From Candidatus Kuenenia stuttgartensis (GTDB taxonomy: Bacteria > Planctomycetota > GCA-002687715 > CAIWVZ01): 64,000 bases of DNA. The stretch spans positions 86,616 to 150,615 of the forward strand of contig CAMARR010000008.1 of the NCBI GenBank assembly GCA_945860915.1, given 5' to 3'. Each line of letters begins with the position of its first letter. Position 1 is the first letter of the stretch. Made by a program: the position numbers and the translations under genes. Below the pieces are notes generated by a model that saw only the letters and a program-made list of their open reading frames with translations, was not told the DNA's origin and ran no database searches. Below are positions 44,429-53,783 of this stretch, in pieces.

Positions 44429-46345
44429 ATGGATATTCAGATGTCAAAGTCGTTGATTCACGCTCTCGTATTCTGCCTAGCTTTGCTCGCATCAACCGGA
44501 TCGGCTCAGACTGTCCCGACCGGCTTCGCTACCGAATCCGTGGTCGCCGGGACCTCGGGCGCGGTCGCGTTGTCGTTTCTCGCGGATGGCCGTCTTATAT
44601 GGGCGGAACAAACGACCGGCGCCATCAAGATCGCGACTCTTTCACCAAGTGTCGCCTCGGCGACCATGGGCACGGTCACCAACATCAACCTGTCGGGGAA
44701 CGAGCGTGGGTTGCTCGGCCTTGTCTCGGACCCCAACTTCGCAACTAACGGGTTCATCTACGCGTACTACAGTTCAAGCCTGTCGGCGCACAATCGCCTG
44801 ACTCGGTTCACCTGCGTCGGCGCGCTTGCGAATCCGGCTTCGACTGCAGTGACATTCAACACGAATACGGCGTATCAGGTCATTACTGATTTCCCCGACA
44901 ATGCGTTTAATCATAACGGGGCGTCGCTTCGTTTTGCTTCGGACGGGATGCTCTATATGAGCCCCGGCGACGATGCGAGTTCGTGCAACGCACAGAACGT
45001 CGACATCATCGCAGGCAAGATCCTGCGACTGAACGTCAGCACTTTGCCAGCGGGTGCAGGTGGACCGCCCGCCAAGTCGCTGATCACGCCAGTCGGAAAT
45101 CCCCTCACGACCGGCACGGACAACGCCAAATTGATGTGGGCTAAAGGGCTTCGCAATCCGTTCCGATTCCACATCGATCCAGTCACGAACAAGATGCTGA
45201 TCGCTGATGTCGGCCAGAATGCTTGGGAAGAGGTATCGGTTGGCAACGTCGGCACGGGTGGCGGACAGAATTTCGGTTGGCCATTCTTCGAGGGCACCGC
45301 GAGTTACTCAACGTGCGCAGGTGGCTCTTCTGCTGGAGCCGTCTCGCCGATAGTGACGGTCAACCACAGCGCAGGCTGGTTCTCTGTTATGTCGATGGGT
45401 GTGTACCGGAATCCTGTCGGTGGCGTCTACAACTTCGGACCTGCATACGAAGGCACGTACTTCTATGCGGACTACTACTCCGGCGCCGTTCGGATCATGA
45501 ATTTTAACGGGTCGACGTGGGTGACTGCGGCTGCTGTTCCCGGACAGCCAAATGCAAACGACTGGGGTACAGGATTCGCGAATACCGCGGACGCACTGAC
45601 CGGGCCCGATGGGGCGATCTACTATGCAAATCAATCGTCAGGCATCCGACGCATCAAGTCGAACGCCAATGCGCCTGTTCTCACGGTGGTGTCTGGTAAT
45701 TCCCAAAAAGGGGTAGCCGGACGCCCATTGACCAACCCTCTGGTTGCACGTCTTACGACGGTTGGCGGTGCAGCGATTGCTAACGCTACGGTCGGATTCG
45801 CCCTCACTGCAGGGGGCGGTACTCTCGGTACGACGGTCGGCACTACGGACGCAGCCGGCTACGTTTCGACCACGCTGACACTTTCCGAAACGCTTAACAC
45901 TGATCCGGTCGTCACGGTCTCATCCACCGGTGCGACTTCGACGACGTTCACGGCCTCGTGGCGTGGTTTGATCGTTTCCTACATTCCTCAGATAAACTTC
46001 GTGTCCTTTAACGTCAAACACTCGCAGCTGAACTCTCCGTTTACGATCTGCGCGGACGCACCCACGGTAAACCCATTCCTGACGACTCAATGGGGCAATA
46101 TTTGGACGAGTGTCTTGACGCCTTTGCCGAGCTTGATGTCACTCGATGGGCTCGGACTCGTCGGTCCACCCAATCCGTTTTACAAGACAGGCGCGGTTAA
46201 CCCGACATTTTCTCAGACGCTCACAAACTTGCCTATACTCGGTGGGGTGACGTTGCGATTCCAGTTGTATGCGGTGGACACGGCGCTGTATCCCGCTCTC
46301 GAGTCGATTGTGTTGTCGAATAAAGTCGACAGGACGTTCAACTAG
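44429..46345 (+). CDS. Secreted glucose/sorbosone dehydrogenase-like protein with Ig-like and shared end domains
   Basis: 638 residues. Signal peptide (to about residue 26, GSAQ) then a GSDH-type six-bladed propeller (about 30-415): GNERGLLGLVSDPNF, FNHNGASLRFASDGMLYMSPGD, AKGLRNPFRFHID, IADVGQNAWEEV and GPDGAIYYANQSSGIRRI. Related soluble glucose dehydrogenases use PQQ and calcium to oxidise aldoses. A bacterial Ig-like domain (about 418-510) and the shared end domain (about 515-638) follow. ATG 44441 is an alternative start with GGA seven bases upstream. The TPR gene begins two bases after the stop. Confidence 0.82.
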   Translation: MDIQMSKSLIHALVFCLALLASTGSAQTVPTGFATESVVAGTSGAVALSFLADGRLIWAEQTTGAIKIATLSPSVASATMGTVTNINLSGNERGLLGLVSDPNFATNGFIYAYYSSSLSAHNRLTRFTCVGALANPASTAVTFNTNTAYQVITDFPDNAFNHNGASLRFASDGMLYMSPGDDASSCNAQNVDIIAGKILRLNVSTLPAGAGGPPAKSLITPVGNPLTTGTDNAKLMWAKGLRNPFRFHIDPVTNKMLIADVGQNAWEEVSVGNVGTGGGQNFGWPFFEGTASYSTCAGGSSAGAVSPIVTVNHSAGWFSVMSMGVYRNPVGGVYNFGPAYEGTYFYADYYSGAVRIMNFNGSTWVTAAAVPGQPNANDWGTGFANTADALTGPDGAIYYANQSSGIRRIKSNANAPVLTVVSGNSQKGVAGRPLTNPLVARLTTVGGAAIANATVGFALTAGGGTLGTTVGTTDAAGYVSTTLTLSETLNTDPVVTVSSTGATSTTFTASWRGLIVSYIPQINFVSFNVKHSQLNSPFTICADAPTVNPFLTTQWGNIWTSVLTPLPSLMSLDGLGLVGPPNPFYKTGAVNPTFSQTLTNLPILGGVTLRFQLYAVDTALYPALESIVLSNKVDRTFN

Positions 46346-46347
46346 GC

Positions 46348-47607
46348 GTGCCGTCGAGGGCTCATCGCCTCGCCGGCGTCCTCGTTTTGTTGTTTTTGTC
46401 ATGCGGGGTGGGCTCGGATCGCTCAACGAGCTTGCCCGAGCCCTCGCCGACGCTCGGCCCCGAAGCTCGCGCCCGTTTCGAGCGGGCTTCCGGTGGTTCG
46501 AGTGACTTGGTGTATGAGTACGCGCGTTGGCTCCACGCGCATGGAGCGTTCGGCGACGCCGCAATCGCCTATGGTAGATGCCTCGGCGGGTTGAAGGATG
46601 CGGGGCGAATCGCGACGACCGCTTGGCTTCGAGCGCTCGCGCTCGATCAGGCCGGACTTGACGCGACGGCAGCTCTGTCCGAAGCACGGAATCTCGCGTC
46701 GGGGTTTGCGCCCGTTTGGCGATTGTCATCTGAGCGCGCACTCGATCGAGGTGAAACGGAGAATGCGCTTGGATTCGCACAACGAGCTGCAGCGCTCGAT
46801 GCGGGCGACCCGATGGCTAGGGTTTTGGTGGCGCGTGCGTATCGCGCCTCAAATCGCTTTCAGGACGCCGAGCAGGCCGTCTCGGATGCGCTGCGTATCG
46901 ATCCCGACCATTCGGCCGCGCGCCACCTTCGCGGGGTCATTGCTCTCGAGCGTGGTCAAGCGGATGCAGCCATTTGGCTTAGTGGAAATGCGATTCGCCG
47001 GTCAGACGTGAGTCGCGACCCGACATATCGCGAGGTGCTCGAGTTGTCTCGTGGTGTCGAGGGAACGCTTGCGCGCGCTGAGGGCCTTGCAGCCGCGGGG
47101 AAGGTCACGGCGGCTCTCGCGATTCTGGAGCCACTTGTGGTGGCGGGAGAGAAGTCGATCGATTTGCTCGTGACGACCGCGGACCTTCGATTCAGAACAG
47201 GAAAGAGGGCGTCCGCGGTGGAACTCTGGCGACTGGTGGCATCCCGTCCTGATGCAAGTGCCATGGTTTATGAACGCCTTTCGACGATTGCGATGGATGA
47301 CGGAGACCTCGAAGGGGCTTTGTCCTCGGCAGAACTTGCACTGCAGCGCGATGCGGGGTGTACGGGAGCCCTACTGGTTCGGGGCGCTGTTCAGTGCCGC
47401 CGTGGAAAGCCCGATGCCGCTCTTTCGGATCTCCGACGGGTACATCGCCTCCGTCCCGAATGGGAAGTGGCCACAATTGAACTCGTCGGAGCGCTTCGAC
47501 AGGCAGCGGCTAGAGTCAAGGGCGGCATCGACTCGGAGGCTGCGAAGGCGCTCCTCAACGAGGCCGACGCATTGCTTCGAGTCAAGACCCGAGGATTGGC
47601 CCGGTGA
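46348..47607 (+). CDS. TPR-repeat lipoprotein (partner of ASPIC/UnbV copy 2)
   Basis: 419 residues from a GTG at 46348. The N-terminus (MPSRAHRLAGVLVLLFLSC) is a lipoprotein signal with lipobox FLSC. At least seven TPR-like repeats follow (GAFGDAAIAYGRCLGGLKDA, ENALGFAQRAAALDAGDPM, FQDAEQAVSDALRIDPDHSA, GDLEGALSSAELALQRDAGC). It overlaps the next gene (GTGATG, four bases) and follows the dehydrogenase gene by two bases. Longer than its counterpart at 37444-38340, but the same pairing and order, so an adaptor for the ASPIC/UnbV protein is a fair inference. Confidence 0.82.
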   Translation: MPSRAHRLAGVLVLLFLSCGVGSDRSTSLPEPSPTLGPEARARFERASGGSSDLVYEYARWLHAHGAFGDAAIAYGRCLGGLKDAGRIATTAWLRALALDQAGLDATAALSEARNLASGFAPVWRLSSERALDRGETENALGFAQRAAALDAGDPMARVLVARAYRASNRFQDAEQAVSDALRIDPDHSAARHLRGVIALERGQADAAIWLSGNAIRRSDVSRDPTYREVLELSRGVEGTLARAEGLAAAGKVTAALAILEPLVVAGEKSIDLLVTTADLRFRTGKRASAVELWRLVASRPDASAMVYERLSTIAMDDGDLEGALSSAELALQRDAGCTGALLVRGAVQCRRGKPDAALSDLRRVHRLRPEWEVATIELVGALRQAAARVKGGIDSEAAKALLNEADALLRVKTRGLAR

Positions 47608-49265
47608 TGGCTTCCCGTTGGCTTTGTCTCGCGATCACGATGCTCGCCGCGTGCGGTGGCCCTGGGAAATCGGTCCAGTCCGGAGCCGGTGTAGATCGGG
47701 GGGCATTTGTCGATGTAACCACAGAGCGCGGCATCGCGTTCACCCATCGCTCGGGAGCTTCTGGGAGGTTCTTGCTGCCCGAAATCATGGGCGGCGGTGG
47801 CGGTTTCGTCGACGCTAATGGTGATGGGTTGCTTGATATTCTGTGCCTCGGTTCGGCGCGAGATCAAAGCGGCTACTGCCCGCATCGGCTCTACATTCAG
47901 CAGCCAGGCGGAACCTTCAAGGAGGCCTCAGATGTGTCTCTGCCGAAGAGCAAGTTGTACGCGATGGGACTTGCGTCTGGCGATGTGGATGGCGATGGAG
48001 ATGTTGATCTGTGTTTGACCGGTGTTGGGTCTTCGGAACTCTGGCTTAACGCGGGAAATGGAACATTCGTTGACTCGACATCCGATGCACATATCTCAGG
48101 CAATACTTGGGGCACGAGTGCGGCGTTCGCGGATCTCGATCGAGATGGCGATCTTGATCTCATCGTCGGCGACTACCTTGATTGGAAAGAATCGACGGCT
48201 TTTTTGGACAAGGCGTGCTTTACTGTGGATGGACAGAGAGACTATTGCTCTCCACAGTCGTATGGGGCACCGGGACTCACGCGAGTCTTCTTGAATGAAG
48301 GCGGAGGCCGATTTACTGATGCAACGGACCGGCTCGGCTTGTCGCGAAAGCGCGGCACCGCGCTCGGGGTCGTAGTGTGCGACTTCGATCGAGATGGGCT
48401 TCCCGACATCTATGTCTCGAACGATCAGATGCCTTCGTTTCTGTGGCGCCAGCAGAAGGATGGCACGTTCGTCGAAGAGGCGACCGAATTGGGTTGCGCG
48501 GTTGACGAAACAGGGAAGTCTCAGGCCGGAATGGGAGTTGATGTCGCCGACATCAACGCTGACGGCACGTTTGACATTTGGAAGGTTCACCTTCACCGAG
48601 AAACCCATGTCCTCTATCTGAACAAGGGGACTCATTTCGTCGAGGCGACGGCAAGATGGGGCCTTGCTGCTCCTACGCGCGCGTACACCGGGTTCGGCAC
48701 GGCGTTCCTTGATGTGGATCGCGACGGACTTCTCGATCTCGTCGTCGCAAACGGTCGGGTTGCCCTGGTTCCCGAACTCATGTCGGGTAGCGACCCGTTC
48801 GGCGAGTCCAACCAATGGCTTCGACAGGTCCGCCCTGGTTGGTTCGAAGATGCAAGTGAGAAAGCGGGACCGGCCTTCGTCCTGAAGGAGACGAGCCGGG
48901 CGCTTGCAACAGGTGACTTCGATAACGATGGAGCCGTCGACCTGATTGTTTTTAATCGTGATGGTCCTGCACGGCTTCTTCGCAATTCTCTCGTCGAAGG
49001 TCGCAGGTGGATCGGTCTTTCGATTCGAGAGCGTAATGGAACCGAGGCCATCGGCGCCATTGTCAGTTTGACTCTTAATGACGGCGTCGTTCTTCGAGAA
49101 GTCAGAGCCGCAAAATCTTACCTTGCAACCTCCGACGTTCGCCTAGTCGTTGCGTTCTCGGATCAGCAAACACCCCAGACGGTTGAGGTTCGGTGGGTCG
49201 ATGGAACTAGGACCCTGTTCCCGGCTCCCGCGATGAATCGGTACACGGAGTTACGTCGATCCTAG
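47604..49265 (+). CDS. FG-GAP lipoprotein with ASPIC/UnbV domain, CRTAC1-like (copy 2)
   Basis: 553 residues starting GTG 47604 or ATG 47607. Lipoprotein signal with lipobox LAAC near Cys17. FG-GAP propeller with calcium loops DANGDGLLDILC, DVDGDGDVDLCL, DLDRDGDLDLIV, DFDRDGLPDIYV, DVDRDGLLDLVV, DFDNDGAVDLIV, then the ASPIC/UnbV domain (GRRWIGLSIRERNGTEAIGAIVSL, ending PAPAMNRYTELRRS). Same architecture as the protein at 35804-37447, and again directly downstream of a TPR gene; both pairs overlap by four bases. Function of the family in bacteria is not established. Confidence 0.86.
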   Translation: MMASRWLCLAITMLAACGGPGKSVQSGAGVDRGAFVDVTTERGIAFTHRSGASGRFLLPEIMGGGGGFVDANGDGLLDILCLGSARDQSGYCPHRLYIQQPGGTFKEASDVSLPKSKLYAMGLASGDVDGDGDVDLCLTGVGSSELWLNAGNGTFVDSTSDAHISGNTWGTSAAFADLDRDGDLDLIVGDYLDWKESTAFLDKACFTVDGQRDYCSPQSYGAPGLTRVFLNEGGGRFTDATDRLGLSRKRGTALGVVVCDFDRDGLPDIYVSNDQMPSFLWRQQKDGTFVEEATELGCAVDETGKSQAGMGVDVADINADGTFDIWKVHLHRETHVLYLNKGTHFVEATARWGLAAPTRAYTGFGTAFLDVDRDGLLDLVVANGRVALVPELMSGSDPFGESNQWLRQVRPGWFEDASEKAGPAFVLKETSRALATGDFDNDGAVDLIVFNRDGPARLLRNSLVEGRRWIGLSIRERNGTEAIGAIVSLTLNDGVVLREVRAAKSYLATSDVRLVVAFSDQQTPQTVEVRWVDGTRTLFPAPAMNRYTELRRS

Positions 49266-49377
49266 GCCGGTGGGCCGATGTGTTGGCATTGACGGATGGC
49301 GGCCTCCCGCAGGCTTCAGTCCATTTCGCCGGCGGTATGGTCTGAATCATCTAGGACGCTACCGACCGCGTTGGTTA

Positions 49378-50919
49378 ATGTTCCCCGTGCCGTCCATCGT
49401 ACTGACCACTCTGAATGCTCGATTCGCGCATGCTGCGTTCGGGCTTCGCTACCTTGCCGCCAATCTCGGCGAGTTCCGGAAGGACGCCTCGATTCTCGAA
49501 TTCGAAGCGTCCATGGCGCCAGTTGACGTCGTTGCGAAACTGCTTGAAGCCGAGCCCCGGATCATCGGGTTTGGTGTCTACGTCTGGAATGTTCGGCAGC
49601 TCACGGAGGTGGTCGAAATCCTCAAGCGTCTGCGCCCGCAAATTACGGTGATTGTCGGAGGCCCGGAGGTCAGCCACGAGTGGGAAGCCCAACGGATCGT
49701 CGAACTCGCAGACTACCTGATCACCGGTGAAGCCGATCTGACCTTCGCGGCACTCATCGCGGATCTTCTTGCAGGGAGACCACGCCCGGAGAAGGTCATT
49801 CACTCGCCAATTCCGGACCTTGCGTCTATTTTGCTTCCGTATCATGAGTACACGGAAGCAGACATTGCGCATCGCATCGTCTATGTAGAGGCTTCTCGCG
49901 GTTGTCCATTTGAATGCGAGTTTTGTCTCTCTGCGCTCGATGTTCCGGTTCGCGCATTCGCCATCGAGAGGTTCCTAGGAGAGATGGATGCTCTTCTTTT
50001 CAGAGGAGTTTTGTCGTTCAAGTTCGTCGATCGGACATTCAATCTGAATCTTCGCTTCGCCGAGCAGATCCTCTCATTCTTTCTCTCGCGATTGCGCGCG
50101 GGGCTCTTTCTGCACTTCGAAATGGTTCCCGATCGCCTGCCGTCTGGACTGCGCTCGCTCATCGCGAAGTTCCCGCCGGGCACATTGCAATTTGAGGTCG
50201 GAGTGCAAACCCTCAATGACGAGGTCTCACGTCGGATTTCCCGGTTCCAAGACATCGCAAAAATCGAAGACAACCTCCGTTTTTTGCGAGATGGAACGGG
50301 CGTCCATGTGCACGCCGATCTCGTTCTGGGTTTGCCGGGTGAGAGCCTTGAGAGCATTGCGCTCGGGTTCGATCGACTAGCCGCTATGGGTGCTCAGGAA
50401 ATTCAGGTCGGTCTGCTCAAGCGGTTGAGGGGTACTCCGATCGTGCGCCACGCTGATGAATTTTCCATGCGCTTTGCGCCCGAACCTCCCTACACGATCC
50501 TTGAAAATTCGACGCTTCCGTTCAGTTCGGTGCAGGCATTAAGTCGCTTTAGCCAGGTGTGGGACCATGTGTGCAATCGCGGCAACTTCGTTGCGACGGC
50601 GCCGCTTTTCTGGCGTGACGGCCGGTCGCCATTCTGGTCGATCATGGCATTTTCGGAGTATCTTCAGGCCCGATACGGTCGAACGCATGCCATTTCGCTG
50701 TCCAAGTTGGTCGAGGCCGTCTTTTGTCATCTGACGGAGCAACTTGGACTCGATCCGCAGTCGGTGGCAGAGCACGTGTGGGCTGACTATCGGCGTGGCG
50801 GTCGGACTGACCGGCCTCCCGTTCTTAAACCGTTCGTGCTTGAGGACGCCATTCCTTCGCGGGTGGATCGCACCGGGGGGCACGAACGCCAGCTCCGTCA
50901 CCTCGCGCCGGAGTTGTGA
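49378..50919 (+). CDS. B12-binding radical SAM protein (DUF4080-like)
   Basis: 513 residues. An N-terminal cobalamin-binding-like Rossmann domain (MFPVPSIVLTTLNARFAH... IIGFGVYVWNV, IVGGPEVSHEW, about 1-135) leads to a radical SAM barrel with the iron-sulfur motif CPFECEFC (about 181-188), then DRTFNLN, FEVGVQTLNDEVSRRISR and HADLVLGLPGES. The C-terminal part looks like DUF4080. Such enzymes use S-adenosylmethionine radicals, some with B12, for methylations or rearrangements; no substrate can be named. ATG 49378 is chosen because it matches the family opening. It follows the ASPIC gene after 112 bases and may be separate from that operon. Confidence 0.85.
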   Translation: MFPVPSIVLTTLNARFAHAAFGLRYLAANLGEFRKDASILEFEASMAPVDVVAKLLEAEPRIIGFGVYVWNVRQLTEVVEILKRLRPQITVIVGGPEVSHEWEAQRIVELADYLITGEADLTFAALIADLLAGRPRPEKVIHSPIPDLASILLPYHEYTEADIAHRIVYVEASRGCPFECEFCLSALDVPVRAFAIERFLGEMDALLFRGVLSFKFVDRTFNLNLRFAEQILSFFLSRLRAGLFLHFEMVPDRLPSGLRSLIAKFPPGTLQFEVGVQTLNDEVSRRISRFQDIAKIEDNLRFLRDGTGVHVHADLVLGLPGESLESIALGFDRLAAMGAQEIQVGLLKRLRGTPIVRHADEFSMRFAPEPPYTILENSTLPFSSVQALSRFSQVWDHVCNRGNFVATAPLFWRDGRSPFWSIMAFSEYLQARYGRTHAISLSKLVEAVFCHLTEQLGLDPQSVAEHVWADYRRGGRTDRPPVLKPFVLEDAIPSRVDRTGGHERQLRHLAPEL

Positions 50920-50966
50920 GTTTCCTCTCCCCGAGGTGGAGATTCGGCCAAGGCGCGACCGAAGTC

Positions 50967-52115
50967 CTATCGAGTGATCTTCGTCAGCGCCGCAAGCAGC
51001 GCGTCGACATCCTCGTCTTTGGTCGTGAATCCAATACTTGCGCGGACAGTTCCTCCGAGTGGGGCGCTACCCACGGCTTCATGGGCCATCGGCGCGCAGT
51101 GGAATCCAGCGCGAAGGGCAATTCCGAACTCGTCGAACAGTTGTTCTCCGAGTGCCTTTGGCGCGTGTCCTGCCACGTTGAATGACACCACCGGCGTCTT
51201 CAGTTGCAGGTTCGTGTGACCGTAGATTGTGAGTTTTTGAATAGACTTCAACCCGTCGAGGAGTCGCGCGAGGAGTCGCATCTCAGCGTCATGGATTGCG
51301 TCGAGCCCGGTTGACTTAACCCAACGGATTCCCTCTGCGAGCGCGAGGATCTGTGGCAGTGGGATCGTCCCGACTTCAAATCCGTCTGGGGTTGTGGGAG
51401 GCAGCTCGTGCCTGCCGGAATCGCCGCCGGTTCCGCCCTCCATGAAGGTCTGAAGCGGCACTCCCTCGCGAATGAAAAGCGCGCCAACCCCTGGCGGGCC
51501 ATACAACGACTTGTGCCCGGGAATTGCGATCATGTCGATGTTGAACGCGTCGACATCGATCGGAAGGACGCCCGCCGTCTGGGCAGCATCAACGAGATAC
51601 GTCTTCCCGTACTTCTTGCAGAGTGCGCCAATTTCTCCGATCGGAAGGACCGAGCCGAGAACATTGCTCGCATGGGTCGTGGCGACGAGACGGATCTTCG
51701 GATCACTCTTCAACAGCGCCTCGAAGGCGCTCAAGTCGAATGGATTGGTATCGGTGTAGGGGACGACATGAAAGCGGACGCCCTTGTCTCTACTGACCTT
51801 TCGGATGGGACGAGATACAGCGTGATGCTCGATGGCACTCATGACGATTGCGTCGCCCTCTGCCAGTGGGAACGCCAGAATCGCGGCATTGAGCGCGTGG
51901 GTCGCGCCGCCCATGAAACAGATGCGCTGTGGGTTCTTCACCTTGAGTATGCTGGCCACGAGGCCTCTGGCTTCGTCGAGCTGGCTCGCGCCAAGTCGCG
52001 CAGCCTTCGCAGTGCCTCGCTTGGGGCTGAAGAGATGTCGGAAAGCGGAGTCCATCTTCGTGTAGACGGCTTCCGGTTTCGGCCACGAGGTCGCTGCGTT
52101 GTCGAGGTAGTGCAT
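50967..52115 (-). CDS. Cysteine desulfurase/selenocysteine lyase-like PLP enzyme
   Basis: 382-residue class V aminotransferase of the short N-terminus subfamily (TIGR01977/EF2568-like): starts MHYLDNAATSWPKPEAV. TTHASNVLGSVLPI, LVDAAQTAGVLP, PLP Lys in GHKSLYGPPGVG, and a loop Cys in RAGFHCAPMAHE. Related enzymes take sulfur from cysteine or selenium from selenocysteine. Members of this subfamily have been found beside selD in some bacteria, which is noteworthy given the selenoprotein candidate 28 kb away, but there is no selenium gene next to it here. It lies 24 bases downstream of the ABC permease on the same strand. Confidence 0.82.
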   Translation of the reverse strand: MHYLDNAATSWPKPEAVYTKMDSAFRHLFSPKRGTAKAARLGASQLDEARGLVASILKVKNPQRICFMGGATHALNAAILAFPLAEGDAIVMSAIEHHAVSRPIRKVSRDKGVRFHVVPYTDTNPFDLSAFEALLKSDPKIRLVATTHASNVLGSVLPIGEIGALCKKYGKTYLVDAAQTAGVLPIDVDAFNIDMIAIPGHKSLYGPPGVGALFIREGVPLQTFMEGGTGGDSGRHELPPTTPDGFEVGTIPLPQILALAEGIRWVKSTGLDAIHDAEMRLLARLLDGLKSIQKLTIYGHTNLQLKTPVVSFNVAGHAPKALGEQLFDEFGIALRAGFHCAPMAHEAVGSAPLGGTVRASIGFTTKDEDVDALLAALTKITR

Positions 52116-52139
52116 CGGTGAGTGAGTTTACTGATCCGG

Positions 52140-53783
52140 CTACGGATCGGTGGCGTGTGTTTGCGGGGATCTCGGCGATCGTTCGCGCCACCATCGTCCC
52201 AAGATTGCCAAGGGAATGAAAGTGGCGATGGTGAGTAGCAATCCCGCAGCCGCCGCGGTTCCGAAAGAACCCGACCGAAAGCGCTCGAAGATTGCGATAG
52301 CCGCAGGTTTTGTAGTCGGTTCGTAGAGGAGGATCGACGTGACAAATTCACCGGTCGATGCTGCAAATGCCAAGGTGGCTCCCGAGAGGATCGCAGGCCG
52401 CAGAAGCGGGATGATCAACCAGCGAAGCGTCTGAAAGGGCGTGGACCCTAATGTGGCCGCCGCATCCTCAAGCCCTTTCGGGATCATCGAAAGCCCAGAA
52501 TCCGTCGCCTGAACCAGAATCGGGAGATTCCTGACGGCGTAGGCCAGTGGGAGAATCGCGATAGTCGAGGCCAAAGGCGGACCGATCCCAAGCGGGCCAT
52601 GGGCAGAGAACGCATCAGCCATGGCAATTCCAAGTACGGTGGCCGGAATCGCGAATGGTATCGACGCCATACCGACCAGAAGAACCCGCCAGCGCGCTGC
52701 AAGGCGCCGACTTGCGAGAACCAGCGCGAGCGCGAAGGCCACGTCGACGACAGTCGCCACCGCGGCAAAAAGAAGTGACCTTAAGATCGACGACGCAAGT
52801 CCATCCCCGTGACCTGCGCCGATACCACCAAACGCCTCTCTCCAATGCCGGATGGTCATCTGTTCGACGAGCCCTCCGTCGCGGATGCGCCCGTCTTCGA
52901 AGCATGAGAGAACCAGCGTTGCGATGAGCGGGAGTAGTACGAGGACGGCCAACGGAGCTGCTATCGCCAAGAGCCCACGGCGTGCGGCACGTGTGAGTTG
53001 TTGCGGACGATGGGCTGCGCCCTTCTTGGCGGCTGCATGGCGTCGGCGTGCGAGAAGCAAAGGCACCGCGGCAATCACGAGCACCAGAAGCGAGAGGAGT
53101 GACGCGGCTCGCGGATCGTCCTGTCGCAAGACCACGGTTGCGGTCGTTAGGGTCCGATCGGTACCGAAAACGAACGGAGCCGTGAGGGATCCCATGGCAG
53201 CCATCCACACGAGAACCGACGCGGCAAGGACCGATGGCGCAATCTGAGGGAGTACTGCGTCGATCCATGCCTTGAAAGGAGAAGAGCCGAGTGTCCGCGC
53301 GGCGTCGTAGGGCGCCGCATCGACGCGGTGGAGCGCTGCTTCCGTCATCAGCGCAAATGCTGGGGGCAGAGTCAGCGCATGAATCATGAGAACGGCGCCG
53401 AACCCGCGAAACTCACCCTCATATCCAGGGACAGCGGCTTGCACGAGGCCTCCGCGGCCAAAGACAAACCAAAACGCCAGCGTACCGAGTACCGCCGGTG
53501 TGAGCAGGGGTGCAATGGCCGACGCTTTGAACAACCCAGGCCGTCTTATCCGCGCGGCAGCGATGCCGATGGGAACTCCTACGCAACCGGCACAGAGGAC
53601 CGACAGGAGGGCTAGAACGGCACTCTCTGATGTGACTTTCCAGGTTGATCCGGACTGGATCATTTCATTGAACCGCTGAGCACCACCTTCGAAGAAGGCT
53701 GAGGCGAACAAAGCGATAAGGGGCTGCCCGATGCCGACCGCGAGTGCAAGGATCAGAATCCAGAGAACTACGCGCGAACTCAT
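52140..53783 (-). CDS. Fused (double) ABC permease, iron(III)/polyamine/phosphonate type
   Basis: 547-residue inner-membrane protein with about twelve helices, formed from two BPD_transp_1 halves as in FbpB/AfuB permeases. The EAA-type loops are AALHRVDAAPYDAARTLG (first half) and MIPKGLEDAAATLG (second half). A positively charged linker (RRRHAAAKKGAAHRPQQL) joins the halves. Start ATG 53781-53783 overlaps the ATPase stop as ATGA. With the genes upstream it makes a complete importer; substrate probably Fe(III) or another small anion or cation, not decidable from sequence. Confidence 0.86.
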   Translation of the reverse strand: MSSRVVLWILILALAVGIGQPLIALFASAFFEGGAQRFNEMIQSGSTWKVTSESAVLALLSVLCAGCVGVPIGIAAARIRRPGLFKASAIAPLLTPAVLGTLAFWFVFGRGGLVQAAVPGYEGEFRGFGAVLMIHALTLPPAFALMTEAALHRVDAAPYDAARTLGSSPFKAWIDAVLPQIAPSVLAASVLVWMAAMGSLTAPFVFGTDRTLTTATVVLRQDDPRAASLLSLLVLVIAAVPLLLARRRHAAAKKGAAHRPQQLTRAARRGLLAIAAPLAVLVLLPLIATLVLSCFEDGRIRDGGLVEQMTIRHWREAFGGIGAGHGDGLASSILRSLLFAAVATVVDVAFALALVLASRRLAARWRVLLVGMASIPFAIPATVLGIAMADAFSAHGPLGIGPPLASTIAILPLAYAVRNLPILVQATDSGLSMIPKGLEDAAATLGSTPFQTLRWLIIPLLRPAILSGATLAFAASTGEFVTSILLYEPTTKPAAIAIFERFRSGSFGTAAAAGLLLTIATFIPLAILGRWWRERSPRSPQTHATDP

